NCBI GenBank assembly: GCA_031216445.1
Contig: CM062219.1
Location: 19,723,001-19,787,000, forward strand
Length of the DNA: 64,000 nucleotides
Source of the DNA: Lateolabrax maculatus
Lineage: Eukaryota; Chordata; Actinopteri; Acropomatiformes; Lateolabracidae
Direction of reading: 5' to 3'
Under the pieces are notes generated by a model. It made no database searches. It saw only the letters and a program-made list of their open reading frames with translations, and was not told where the DNA came from. Position numbers and translations under genes: made by a program. Shown in pieces: positions 36,069 to 45,524 of the stretch. Positions within the stretch are counted from its first letter, which is position 1. The number at the start of each line of letters is the position of its first letter.

Positions 36069-39000
36069 AGAGATATCGCAGGGATTCAGTCCACATGTGG
36101 AAGGTGAAAAACTCCCTCGACATGCTCAACTTTAAAATGTGAGTGGACCTGACTGACTGGTGTGAAAGTGAGTGTGTGTGGAAACTCTGAAACACGTAAA
36201 TATTTCAAATCAGTGAATATCTCTGGTTGTCCGATTGGTGTTTGATTTCGTCATGTTGCATCCTTTTTCCAGATGTCCGCAGGCATATTCCTCCAGATCG
36301 CTGGACGCATACAGCGCCCTGCTGTCGGACGTGGTGCACGACGTCCCTCCTCAGCTGCTGGGGGCTCTGCTGCACGAGGAGCTGACGGAGCAGAGAGACC
36401 GCCTGCTGTTCACTGAAGGAGCTACGGGGGGTGCTCTGGCCTTTGTCCCCTTCCCCCAGAGCCACAGCAGCTCTCAGCATGGCTGCCTCCTCTACCCCAG
36501 AAACCAGGGACTGGATTGCCTCAGTATCCTGCAGATCAGTTGAAATACTGGGAGTTTGAGACAAACCCAGGAGGTTGTTTAACAAACATTAAGAATGAAC
36601 AAAATGAGATTAACAAAACATTAGTGCTGAAATAATTAGTTAATTAATTTATTAGTTTATTATCACCAAATTGAGGAACAGTTAGTGCTTTTTTGCACCC
36701 ACCTAAATGTGTCTGCAGAACCAAATATGAAACTGTCGAGTTCTGAAAGTTGGACTCAAATGTCTGGTCAGATTCCTAACCTTGTTTACTTATTCTTTGA
36801 TGAGAAAGTTCCTGATTTAAAACCCGTTTTAAACTGTATTGTATGTAGACCATGTTTAGATGACTTTTATTATTTAAGAAGTTGCATGCAAAAGAGGATT
36901 TACAGAAAAGCCTGTTGATTATTAATTCTCAAAGTAAGGTATCAACAAAAGTATAGTGTGTTTGGTATTGGTCAGATATGTAGTGGCAATTGTATCGACA
37001 AATTTTAAATGCAACAACATTTACATCTAAACTGAATATATTTTGGGGGTTTTTGGACACTTGAGAAGAGAACCCCTTGAGCTCTGGAAACAAGTCCACA
37101 AAGATACTCCTTTTACTATCGTACATCAAAATCTCACCTCAAACCTGGGATGCTGGAACCAGAGAATCTTTTTCGTTATTATTTTTATGTCAGTTGATTA
37201 ATCAATTAATTGACTAATCGTTTCAGCTCTGTACACTTCTCAGAGCAGTGCATTTCTGTTCCTTCACCTAAACAGCAATGGAAACAATCCCTGTTCATTT
37301 CTAAACTTACCATCTTTGGCTTAAAGGATAGAAATGCATCTTGGGAAGTGGTTCAGGGTTTAGATGCGCTGTGGTTTAATAAAATGAAACAAAGGTGAAG
37401 AACTTCCGGATGTGAAGCAGAGTGGAGTTTTTCCTACTTTGTGTTTCTGCTGGTTCTGGTTCTTAACACAGTACCTCAGACTTCCACGGAGTGGAGCTGC
37501 AGCACCACAGAGGAAGTTCTTCATGTGTGGACGCCAGCAGCAGTGACCCGTTCAGCTTCCAGCTGAAAGGCCCCATCAGACAGATCAGCTTTGCGTCCTT
37601 GTTCAACGACTGTAAGAACAGGAAAATACTTAGAAGTCATCCGGTGTGTCCTGTTGTCCTCAAGGCTGTCGGACATTTTCATACATTTGTTTTCAGGTTG
37701 TGTTGGCGTGCGGTCGGATCACCTGTGTGGAATTTGGCGGTTCAGTGAAAAAAACAAACCTCGTCTGCTGCAAGTCGTCAACACCAGAGAGGTTGCTACC
37801 TGCATCAGTGTCAGGTGAATGATCATCAGGGAAAAGCAAAGCATCAACTCCAATCAGCACCAACATAGTTCCAACTTCAGAAAAGGTGTTCAAGTGACGT
37901 CCCCTCTGCTGTGTGTTGTCAGTCCTCATGTTTTAGGTGAAGTTCTGGTGGCGAGCGAGAGCGGGGCAGCAAACCTGTGGACTGTGGGCAGAGGGTAAGG
38001 ACGTTTTTCTTTGTTTTTTTTAGAGGAAGATGTTCACTGATTCCTCTTCCAGATACAGGTATTACCTGTTTCAAGTCCGCAGTAAAATATAAGTGACACT
38101 CTGCCCCATCAGGATGCAGAAGGTTCGGGAGGAAGACCACAACTTGTATTTCAATGCCAAGTCGTCATGGCGATGGTGCGAGTTCTCCGCCCACCCGAGG
38201 GTGATGCTGTATGCAGATCGGACGGGGATGGAGCTCACAGACATCAGGGTGAGGCAAGGGGTTGTGGGTAATGTGGTTGTGTCAGTTCTTTTCCTATTTC
38301 ATAGTGGACAAGACTGAGTTTTTGTTTGTTTTACCCAAAGAGCACAGTGTCAATGAATGAGAAACTGAACCTTACATGGGAATCATCTTTAGTTGAACTT
38401 ACTGATGTGAAAACCATCTACACATGGTTTCCTGCTTGTGTTTTTTTTTTTTTTTTTTTTTTTTTAAATCCGTTGACCCCACGTCATATTTCATCTTCAT
38501 AAATAGCTCTGTCTCTAAGTTCAACTTCACATTATTTCCTCCCTTACCCCTCTGACCCATCGATTCCCTGCCATCCCTCCCTCTGTCTCTCCAGGTGAAT
38601 CCTGTCCTTGGTCACACTCTGTTTCGTATCAGCAACACATCAGAGTGTCGCACTGGGGAGAGACTCATCCTGTCCAGATATCTGGGAGACGTCCACTGCT
38701 TCCACCACCTCATCACCACCCAGGTACATTAATATAACACAAGATTACACGCAAACATAGTTTGTTCAAACCCACAGAGCTTTATTTTAAATTCTAGTCC
38801 CAAAGCTAAAGTTTCCAAAGATAACACAAATGTCAGGCTGAATTTGGGGAAATGTGTCTAAAACAAGACAGGTAGAATATTTTCATTTGATGGAATGGTT
38901 GCTGCTTGTTACCACTAGATGTCAGGGTTCTCACAGGTGTATACTGTATTTGGAAGAAAACAAGGTTTCATGAGGTTGAAGAAAAAGACTCCTGAAGCGT

Positions 39001-42000
39001 GGTATCCTTATAGTCTAAAAAGTTTGGAAATGTTGCAAAATAGATTTTCGAACCATTGAAATGATACGTCAGGGCTCTATTCCTAAGGGCTCAAAGCACC
39101 GCCATGCAGTGCAGCCTCACAGAGCAGCTAACTTGGTCATAGACTCAGTCTGGCTGATCACTGACCACATCTCCCATTTTTCCAGTGACTCATTATTTAA
39201 AATGAATAGTGAAGGAAAACTAAATGGCAAATCAGTTTATTTCTCAGGCTTATAACTCAAACTCGAAGGTTCAGCTGAAATCCTTGAAGCCTGCAGCTCA
39301 TACTTAAAAAATAAAATGAGGAGCAGAAGATATAATATTTAGATTCAATGTATCCAACACTTGAAACAACCGACTGACTTCAAATCTTATTTTTCTTAAC
39401 CCATTCCATCTCCAAATACTGGAGGTCACGATTCAAAACATGAGGTTGATCCACTTCAATTATCGATAGAATATGAAAAGGGACATTCTGACAATCAGAT
39501 ATTCATTTTAAAAAGTGAATTTCTGTTCACTTCTGTTCATTCTCTGACTGCACCTCTCTCCTTCTCTGTCAGTACTCAGCCTACATCATGGACGAGCGCT
39601 TCCCTGGCGTGCCCATGCTCAAGTGGGATCACATGATGCAGTCCCCCCCCATGTTTTGTCACATCATTCCTGGCTGCGCCTCCTCTGGCTCAGCAGTGGG
39701 CAAGGCTAGGACCTCCAAGATCCTGTTGGGCTCCCACAGTTCTCAGGAAATCACACTGCTGCAGTACTCAGGTCAGTCGACGGGGAGGGCGCAAAGAAAG
39801 CAAATGGATTTTGCTATTTCTCTTCAGTTTTAAACTTTTTTCTCCCAATTAGTGTTAAATCTCGTAAATGTCACAGCCTGGTTAAAACTTCCGTGTGTGT
39901 GTGTGTGTTCAGGAGGCAGAGCGGAGGCCTGTTTCAGTCGAGGTCCTCCTCAGGCTCTGCTCAGACCCAGAGACAGTCTGAAATACCTTCCTGTCCAGAT
40001 CCCTCACCGCCTGGACACTGCAACCAACAGATTGTCCTCACCTGTCGCAGGTATGGATAGACGAGGGAACACAGCATGTGTGTTTGTTCCTGTTCCTTGT
40101 CTGTGTAATAGAGTTTTAGACCCTCAGAGTTATGTAGACAATTACAAAAGTTGTAATATTCAATGAGGAAAAGTGAAATGGACTTGACGAAGCACAGGTA
40201 AGTGTGTACCGTCCATTGCAAACAACTTCTGGGAGCAGTGTCTGCGTGCAAAAGTCCTGTCCCTGTAGTTGGGTTTCCAGGGTTGAGCTCTGTCCTAACT
40301 CGTTTAAACCTTACCTTTTTAAAAAAAATAATACATACATGATGTGGCTGAACTTTTCTGTTGTGTTACCAGGTCTGACTTGCATCCAGAAGAAAGCAGC
40401 AAGAGAAGTGGGCGGCGAGGAGTCAATGTGTATCCTACAGCTGACAGAGGCGGGAGATATTTTCTACCAGATTCTGGAGCCTGAGCAGCCAGACACCTCT
40501 CAACCTCCAACAGTAGAGGACGAGCCGCTTCCTCAACAAGCTGCCAAAAAACTGCCCCAAACAACTCTGAAAGAAGCCACAGAACAGCTCCGACCAGATT
40601 CTCAACTGGTTGTTTCAGACACGTCAAGCGACGAGGACATAATCGAGCCAACACAGGGTCCGACTTCGCAGAGGCTTGTGGCTGAAACACCAGAGAGGGA
40701 ACAGCGAGCGCTGAACATGTTCTCTGACTCTTCCTCTGATGAATTGAAGTCCATGGGGACAGCTCGAAACCTGAGGCAGTTGTGGCTGCAGGTCGTCGTC
40801 AACGAGGAACTGGAGCTGGATCAAGTGGGTGGATTGGACGCAGGCTTGAAAGATGGAAAGGTGGATAAAGATAACACTGAGAATACTGAGGAAGCACCCG
40901 GCAGCTTGAGTCCAGTTGGTCCTGCTGAGCGGCAGACTCCAGTAAAGCTAAGTGACAGCGCTCTTGCCATGTGGAAACGTTGGCTCCAGAAATTGATGCT
41001 AAAGAGTCGCAAAAAGAAGCCCCGCCCACGCTGTCTGCAGCACTTCACGATCAATACCAAAGGCCTCCTCCACCTGTCTGACGCAGAAGCGAGAGATTCG
41101 ACAGAAGAGGAGCGGGTCCGGAGCCTGAGGCGCGACCTGAGAGCGTGCATGTCCAAGCGCTCGCTACTGCTTCACAGCACTGTCTCTGCCTCCCTCGGGG
41201 CTCCGGATGTGGCACCACTGCCAAACCCCGTGGACACGGAAATCTGGACAGATCATCTCAGCCAACGCCTGTCCCTCTCCTGGCAGGGGGAGGAGGCGTG
41301 GCGGGCGTGGTGGGAGGACCAGCTGGGACTGAACAAGGAGCAAAAGGTGGAGGCTCTGAAGAGGAAGAGGAGAAGGGAGAAGGAGGCCAAGAGAGCCTCC
41401 GGCCGACGCCTGGAGCTGTCCGGAAGCTTCACCTCGTCTGTCAGCTACCAATCAGAGCCGGACAATTTCTCTGATACAGGCTGGTCCTCTGCAGCGAGCC
41501 AGGGGGCCTGGTCAGACGCCGAAAGTACGCAGTCCCAGTCGGTAGGCTCTTGGAAGAGTTGGATCCTAGGAGGCACGACACCCTCCGACGTGCAAACTGA
41601 CACTCCAGTTCCCACGCCGACCGCTACACCTCAAAGTGTTAAAGATAAACAAGGTGACCAGCAGACTCCCAGCAGCTCCCGCGTCCTCTCCCTGTCCCAG
41701 ACACCAAAACCCAACTCCACACCGGCCAGTCAGAGGAGGAACAAACCTCCCGCCGACAACTACCTCAGCTCTCTGTTTGCACCACAGGTAAGAGGAAGGT
41801 GATGCGTTCAGTAACTTGTCATGTAGGTCAGTTCTAAGGAGGAGCAGGTAACTTAATGTTTGTCATGATGATAAAATAATTATGGGAACTTAGAAAAACC
41901 AGTACAGCTGTGTTGATCTCATTTATGTCACCACTTTTATGGCTCGCTCGGGGGTTGATCCATTCTTAATCAAGCCTCCAAAGGTCTGATTTGTTGATTG

Positions 42001-42442
42001 TTTCCTCGATTGGGGACGCTACCGTCAGTGGGGCAGCAGACCCGAAGATTTGGAACCAGTCCAGCTTATGACAGGCTAACTTAACTAATGTCAGCGGGCT
42101 AACAACATGCTAACTGCTACACACTGAACATTAGAACTAAAACAAGCTAAATGTGACATTACTATACTCCCAACAACTGTTTTCTGTTTCCAGGATGAGC
42201 CCTCGCAGCATGACAGTTACTTCCTGGAAGAGGGGAGCAGAGTTTACCCCCCGCATCCACCCGTGGCCTCCTCCTCCACGCTCCGCAGCTCCCAGTCTGT
42301 CCCTCAGAGGAGCGTCAGGGTGGATCTGTCCCAGGACGTCTGGTCGGGTGTCTCCCAGTCCCTCTCCCAGAGTTCACAGGGTCGACTCGGTGCTTCGCAG
42401 GCGTCGCAACCCAAGAAGAAGAAGTCTCGAATGGGATTCTGA
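33442..42442 (+). CDS. taf1c: taf1c, TATA-box binding protein associated factor, RNA polymerase I subunit C
   Basis: TAF1C (TAFI110) is a subunit of SL1/TIF-IB, which recruits RNA polymerase I to rDNA promoters in the nucleolus. Fifteen coding exons: 33442-33570, 34196-34307, 34830-34879, 35510-35605, 36071-36138, 36273-36523, 37480-37611, 37697-37814, 37923-37994, 38113-38248, 38595-38723, 39573-39771, 39913-40050, 40373-41787, 42194-42442; total 3294 nt, 1097 residues, phases consistent. Family blocks include LLGALLHEELTEQRDRLLF with TGGALAFVP, SSWRWCEFSAHPRVMLYADR, YIMDERFPGVPMLKWDH, LTEAGDIFYQ and the C-terminal basic KKKKSRMGF. The central part is a WD40-like region. Human TAF1C is about 870 residues; the excess lies mainly in exon 14. 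The start gives MTDQMDYRF; Met5 is an alternative. Confidence 0.93.
34196..34307 (+). CDS. taf1c: taf1c coding exon 2
   Basis: 112 nt, residues 44-81, GGSGSLSSWTFTSRHQ to PLLSPKD, serine-rich and poorly conserved. Acceptor 'gtttgtggtttcag', donor gtaagt; supported by phase with both neighbours. Confidence 0.75.
34504..34559 (+). repeat. 56-bp intronic direct repeat, copy 1
   Basis: Starts 'gttgaccccacgtcat' and ends 'taagttcaactt'. It matches 38472-38527 at 55 of 56 positions (A/C difference in 'aaatag[a/c]tctg'). Copy 1 lies in taf1c intron 2. Confidence 0.9.
34830..34879 (+). CDS. taf1c: taf1c coding exon 3
   Basis: 50 nt, residues 81-97: SVLWPSTPPDPLDFTEH. Acceptor 'ttttgaacag', donor gtgagt. 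Too short to appear as a long frame. DFTEH continues into the conserved FxMDH motif of exon 4. Confidence 0.8.
35510..35605 (+). CDS. taf1c: taf1c coding exon 4
   Basis: 32 codons, MQNFFMDHSQDAFGCMSEIL through GENFYFKDGPKE, aligning with the mammalian TAF1C block with FLLDH...AF...L.ENF. Acceptor 'tatatttag', donor gtgagt. Confidence 0.85.
36035..36064. repeat. (GT)n microsatellite against taf1c exon 5 acceptor
   Basis: About 15 GT units in the sense strand, followed by only 'ttgcag' before the exon. Confidence 0.95.
36071..36138 (+). CDS. taf1c: taf1c coding exon 5
   Basis: 68 nt, residues 130-152, RYRRDSVHMWKVKNSLDMLN. Its acceptor is (GT)n then 'ttgcag', with almost no pyrimidine tract; donor gtgagt. 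Confidence 0.82.
36273..36523 (+). CDS. taf1c: taf1c coding exon 6
   Basis: 251 nt, residues 152-235, ending DCL. DVPPQLLGALLHEELTEQRD and TGGALAFVPFPQ are clear TAF1C motifs. The donor is gtatcct, a U12-type signature. Confidence 0.9.
36524..37479 (+). other. taf1c intron 6, probable U12-type intron
   Basis: Donor GTATCCT matches the first seven bases of the U12 consensus RTATCCTTT. Near the 3' end 'gttcttaac' (37459-37467) resembles the U12 branch site TTCCTTAAC, and its branch A is 13 nt from the acceptor AG at 37478-37479. The reading frame requires this AG, not the closer one at 37470-37471, in line with minor-spliceosome spacing. A family A repeat fills 36940-37240. Confidence 0.65.
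36940..37240 (+). mobile_element. Dispersed repeat family A copy
   Basis: Ends with the diagnostic 'gaaccagagaatc', 'tcagttgattaatcaattaa' and 'gactaatcgtttcagctct'. Inside taf1c intron 6. Confidence 0.65.
37480..37611 (+). CDS. taf1c: taf1c coding exon 7
   Basis: 132 nt, residues 236-279. NFHGVELQHHRGSS and FSFQLKGPIRQISFASLFND match the mammalian GRIQLQGPVRQV region. Donor gtaaga. Confidence 0.88.
37697..37814 (+). CDS. taf1c: taf1c coding exon 8
   Basis: 118 nt, residues 280-319: VGVRSDHLCGIWRFSEKNKP and LLQVVNTREVATCISVS, a WD-like blade. Acceptor 'tttgttttcag', donor gtgaat. Confidence 0.9.
37923..37994 (+). CDS. taf1c: taf1c coding exon 9
   Basis: 72 nt, residues 319-343: PHVLGEVLVASESGAANLWT. 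Acceptor 'gtgttgtcag', donor gtaagg. Confidence 0.88.
38113..38248 (+). CDS. taf1c: taf1c coding exon 10
   Basis: 136 nt, residues 343-388: NAKSSWRWCEFSAHPRVMLY and ADRTGMEL, one of the best conserved TAF1C segments. Acceptor 'ccccatcag', donor gtgagg. Confidence 0.92.
38472..38527 (+). repeat. 56-bp intronic direct repeat, copy 2
   Basis: Copy of 34504-34559 with one mismatch, in taf1c intron 10 and preceded by a T-run of about 25. Same orientation as copy 1. Confidence 0.9.
38595..38723 (+). CDS. taf1c: taf1c coding exon 11
   Basis: 43 codons, residues 389-431: VNPVLGHTLFRISNTSECRT and GERLILSRYLGDVHCFHH, matching the family's RVLLTQYLG region. Donor gtacat. Confidence 0.9.
38724..39572 (+). 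other. taf1c intron 11
   Basis: 0.85 kb AT-rich intron without recognised features. Confidence 0.6.
39573..39771 (+). CDS. taf1c: taf1c coding exon 12
   Basis: 199 nt, residues 432-498: YSAYIMDERFPGVPMLKWDH matches the mammalian LVDERLPLVPMLKWNH block; SKILLGSHSSQEITLLQYSG follows. Acceptor 'ctctgtcag', donor gtcagt. Confidence 0.93.
39893..39908. repeat. (GT)8 tract against taf1c exon 13 acceptor
   Basis: Sense-strand GT repeat followed by 'tcag' and the exon. Confidence 0.9.
39913..40050 (+). CDS. taf1c: taf1c coding exon 13
   Basis: 138 nt, residues 498-544: GRAEACFSRGPPQALLRPRD, LPVQIPHRLDTATNR. Aligns with the mammalian PPQSLPSRIDSLPAF region. Donor gtatgg. Confidence 0.88.
40373..41787 (+). 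CDS. taf1c: taf1c coding exon 14 (large)
   Basis: 1415 nt, residues 544-1015. Starts GLTCIQKKAAREVGGEE after 'gttgtgttaccag' and includes CILQLTEAGDIFYQILEPEQ. Two acidic serine clusters (SDTSSDEDI and SDSSSDEL) look like CK2-type sites. Later blocks AEARDSTEEERVRSLRRDLR, EAWRAWWEDQLGLNKEQK and RLELSGSFTSSVS match the mammalian C-terminal half. Donor gtaaga. Confidence 0.92.
42194..42442 (+). CDS. taf1c: taf1c coding exon 15 and stop
   Basis: 82 codons and TGA at 42440-42442. Serine/glutamine-rich, ending in a lysine run and SRMGF, the conserved TAF1C C-terminus (human ends RMGF too). Acceptor 'ctgtttccag'. Confidence 0.93.
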   Translation, partial: DEPSQHDSYFLEEGSRVYPPHPPVASSSTLRSSQSVPQRSVRVDLSQDVWSGVSQSLSQSSQGRLGASQASQPKKKKSRMGF

Positions 42443-42942
42443 TTCATCAGTCAATCTGTCATTCACACTGATGGGGAGTGTATCATTTGGAATACCACAC
42501 GTGTTCGGAACAACTCAGGAAACTTAAAAACAAGCGGCTGGACCGACCAGCCTCAACTTAAGAAGAATGTTTTCAGAGTCTTCAGGTGCCTCAGGATCTA
42601 TACAATGGATCTATAATGGTATTATTCACTGGAATTGGGCTTACAAAAAATGAACACGCAAACTGGATCTAGTCGAAGAGGATAAACTTAGTGCATTTTG
42701 GAAAAGCGTCGATCATAGTGTCAGTGATCCATGAAGACATCTGGAGGCTGAAGAAGGTGGAATGCAGACTGGATTGGTAGGACTTTGCTGAATTTATTAT
42801 CTTTGTTTTGTGGTTGTGTCTGTTGTTTGGTTAGGGTGATGTGAATATGTGTGTGAGAGATCATGTAATGTAAGGAATGATCTGAGCAGTCACACAGGCG
42901 GTTGGATTCATTTTTTGCTTTTCATGAGGCGTCACACTGCAG

Positions 42943-42971
42943 GTAACTGAGTTGGTGTTTCACTCAGTTAC
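42943..42971 (+). promoter_or_regulatory. Stem-loop in taf1c 3' UTR
   Basis: GTAACTGAG (42943-42951) pairs perfectly with CTCAGTTAC (42963-42971) around an 11-nt loop. Confidence 0.4.
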
Positions 42972-43322
42972 GCATTCATTTCCTGACTCTGTCATAGGGA
43001 TGAGTTAACATGGTTGATTCAGACTGAAGAGGAAAAGGAGTTCTGCACAGATTCCAACAGACTTTTGGAGCTGTAAAGTCTGAGACAAAAGCTCAATAAG
43101 AAGTGCAGCTTTAATATGAGAGTTAAAATGAATCTAATGTTAAAAGTAGTAACATTTAAACAAGGATTCATATTAAATGATTGGGAAAAAGAAACCCAAT
43201 TGTTGGAATTGAAAGGACTTGTTTATCATATTCCTGGAAGTGTGAAAACATCAGTTAATCTTTTTTCTCTTGAGCATCGTCTCTGCGAACGAGCTGCTGC
43301 GATTGGCTGGTATAGCTGTACA

Positions 43323-43336
43323 AACGTGTGTGTGTA

Positions 43337-43374
<38 letters not shown>
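43323..43374. repeat. (GT)n microsatellite
   Basis: GT array with a 'atgtt' interruption near its start, in the taf1c 3' UTR. Confidence 0.93.
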
Positions 43375-43375
<1 letters not shown>

Positions 43376-43530
43376 CTGAAATTACAAGTGAAATCTTATT
43401 TTTACAGAGTCTGGCTGTCACTTGACATTTCACTTTACTGGTAAATGAAAGAATGCCTCGCTCGCTGTGATAAATTATTTTTATACAACTTTCTACATCT
43501 GCTTTTCTAAACAACTGAACTGATTTCCTC

Positions 43531-43536
43531 AATAAA
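43531..43536 (+). terminator. taf1c polyadenylation signal
   Basis: Canonical AATAAA, about 1.09 kb after the stop codon; a second AATAAA lies at about 43637. Confidence 0.6.
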
Positions 43537-43559
43537 ATCACGACTCAAAGACTTTGGTT

Positions 43560-45391
43560 CTCATTGAAAAAGAATGGGAACACGTTCTTTTGGTCTACAA
43601 AAGTGCAGTTCCTTGCATTAATCACCAAATGACATGAATAAAGCTGATTTCATGGCCATCACAGATTCCCTGTAGATTGGTGTTAAGTGTAGAATTACAG
43701 TAGAGTCTTCAGGAGTTCAGAGTTAGGATACTAACCGTACATGAAACGTGTACCTTTTTTGTGCTTTGAAACTGCAGCTGAATAACTTGTTTGATTTAGA
43801 AAATGAATCCAAGCAGCTGGTTGTTGTTTGCAGACAGGATGAAAGAAAAAGACACAGTGGATAAAAAATAATATTTTTATAAGATTTTCTTTTTTTCAGT
43901 ACAAGTGACAAAAAGATAATAAATAACTTAATATCTACAAAGAACTATTAACAGAATTTTTTTTGTACATCATTTACAGTTTTACATGTTTTTGTACTAA
44001 CATTTTTGACATTTTTAGGCTTTTTTTTTTTGACACAGTCAGCATTAATTTGTTCATACAACATTCTCTCTAAACAATTTCAAAACACCAATTTTTTTTT
44101 TTTTTTAAAGCTACATCCTAAAATTGGCAACTTTGAATTCAAACCAGGGTCACACACACATCTACAAACACACACTCGTTAAATGTATTTATCTGAACAC
44201 AAGCTCTGAAAACACGGTCAACAATTTGTTTCCCTTCAGACACCAAGTCAAACCTCCAGTCTGCCCAGTTAACACTTGAAATGAGATCAAAAGAAGACAG
44301 TGCAAATTAAACTTTGCTACAGACCCCGAGAGCAGCAGGGCTCACTAAGAGTTCTGCCAGGTCTCGAGATCGCAACAAAACCATCTCAAGACAAACAATG
44401 CTCAAACTTAGTTTTTCCTGTTATCACGAAACTATAGACCCCTTAGTGGGGATCAGGACTTCAATGTCTAAAAATTTCAAAAGAGGACCATTCTGAAATA
44501 AATGAGGATAAAACGGGCCAAAATAGAGCAAGAAACCTGAGCTGACTGAATATAGTTTGGTCAGGTCCCAAATGAACAAATACCTCTAGTACATGTTTGA
44601 GTCATTTCTCAAGACAAACGGGCCAAACATCAGGGTTTGATATCCCTTATTGAATCTATTAAAGTTCAACTTTGAACATTTGTAACTAAAGTCATAAAGA
44701 AAACTCAGCTTCAGTTGGGATCTCAGGCCTGTTTCACCAAAATTGCAACATGAGACAAAAATGACAATTCCGATCCCTAGATAAGTTAGACATCTTGTAA
44801 TCAATGTGCTTTACTTTGAATAACTATTTTAAACTAAAGATGAACACCAAAAATAGCATTATTTGTCATAAGATCCAGATAATGAGCTGAAAAAATGGAC
44901 GACCACGGCCATTTTCAGCTTCTATAAATCAGGAAAACTCCCACTTAACCTTAATAAAAACAGTCATAGATTAATAAGTCAAAACAAATTCTATTAAATA
45001 AACACCCCATATTTTTAGCAAGTTTTTTTTCTTGACGACAACATGAACCGCTTCTGGTCTGAACTGACTTCTGAGTGTTGAGAATTAATTCATCCGATTG
45101 CAGCATCTGCTAGCTAAGCACCATATGGTCAGGACGCTGCACAGCATCCACTGAATTTCATTTAATGTCACTTGCATATCCTTAATCTTGCGCCCTGGAA
45201 TGTGACATCTCAACATGCACCAACACGTCTACAAACTAAAATCTACCAAGTCTACCAGGAAGAGTTGGGACTGCTCAGCTGCCAGTTGTGAGATTCTCCA
45301 CCAGCACCGGAGCTTATTAAACAATAAATTAAAGACTTCAGGTAAAGAGGGTTTGGGAGAGGGGGTGTGGAGGCACGTGGGGTTGGAGGCA
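43560..45391 (-). other. taf1c-ccng2 tail-to-tail region and ccng2 3' UTR
   Basis: AT-rich, with T-runs near 44022 and 44092. On the minus strand an ATTAAA signal at 45166-45171 is a possible proximal ccng2 poly(A) site, and the U-rich, ATTTA-containing stretch near 43860-44000 could be a distal end. The 3' end is not settled by sequence alone. Confidence 0.45.
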
Positions 45392-45524
45392 TCAGGCATG
45401 GAGGTGTTGGCGGTGTTTTTGGCGACGGAGGTACAGGGGGAAGAAAGGCCCTTCAGCATCACTGCCCAGAGAGCTGCTGAGAGACTCCTCGCCTGAACTC
45501 ATCGCATCCTCGCACGAGTCCTCA
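45392..45524 (-). CDS. ccng2: ccng2 coding exon 7 and stop
   Basis: 43 codons plus TGA (45392-45394): SEDSCEDAMSSGEESLSSSL then SDAEGPFFP and a basic tail LYLRRQKHRQHLHA. The serine/acidic block is CCNG2-specific. Acceptor 'gtgtctacag'. Confidence 0.88.

Larger units (their letters stand above)
42443..43556 (+). other. taf1c 3' UTR
   Basis: About 1.1 kb to a polyadenylation signal AATAAA at 43531-43536. It contains a stem-loop at 42943-42971 and a (GT)n array at about 43323-43374. Confidence 0.6.

Noticed and set aside
37470..37479. Upstream acceptor AG of taf1c exon 7 at 37470-37471
   Set aside because: Its use adds 8 nt and breaks the frame; the downstream AG restores homology (LNFHGVEL).
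40204..40372. Extension of the taf1c exon 14 frame to an ATG at 40204
   Set aside because: The upstream part is intron: a good acceptor precedes 40373, and exon 13 joins there in frame with TAF1C homology on both sides.
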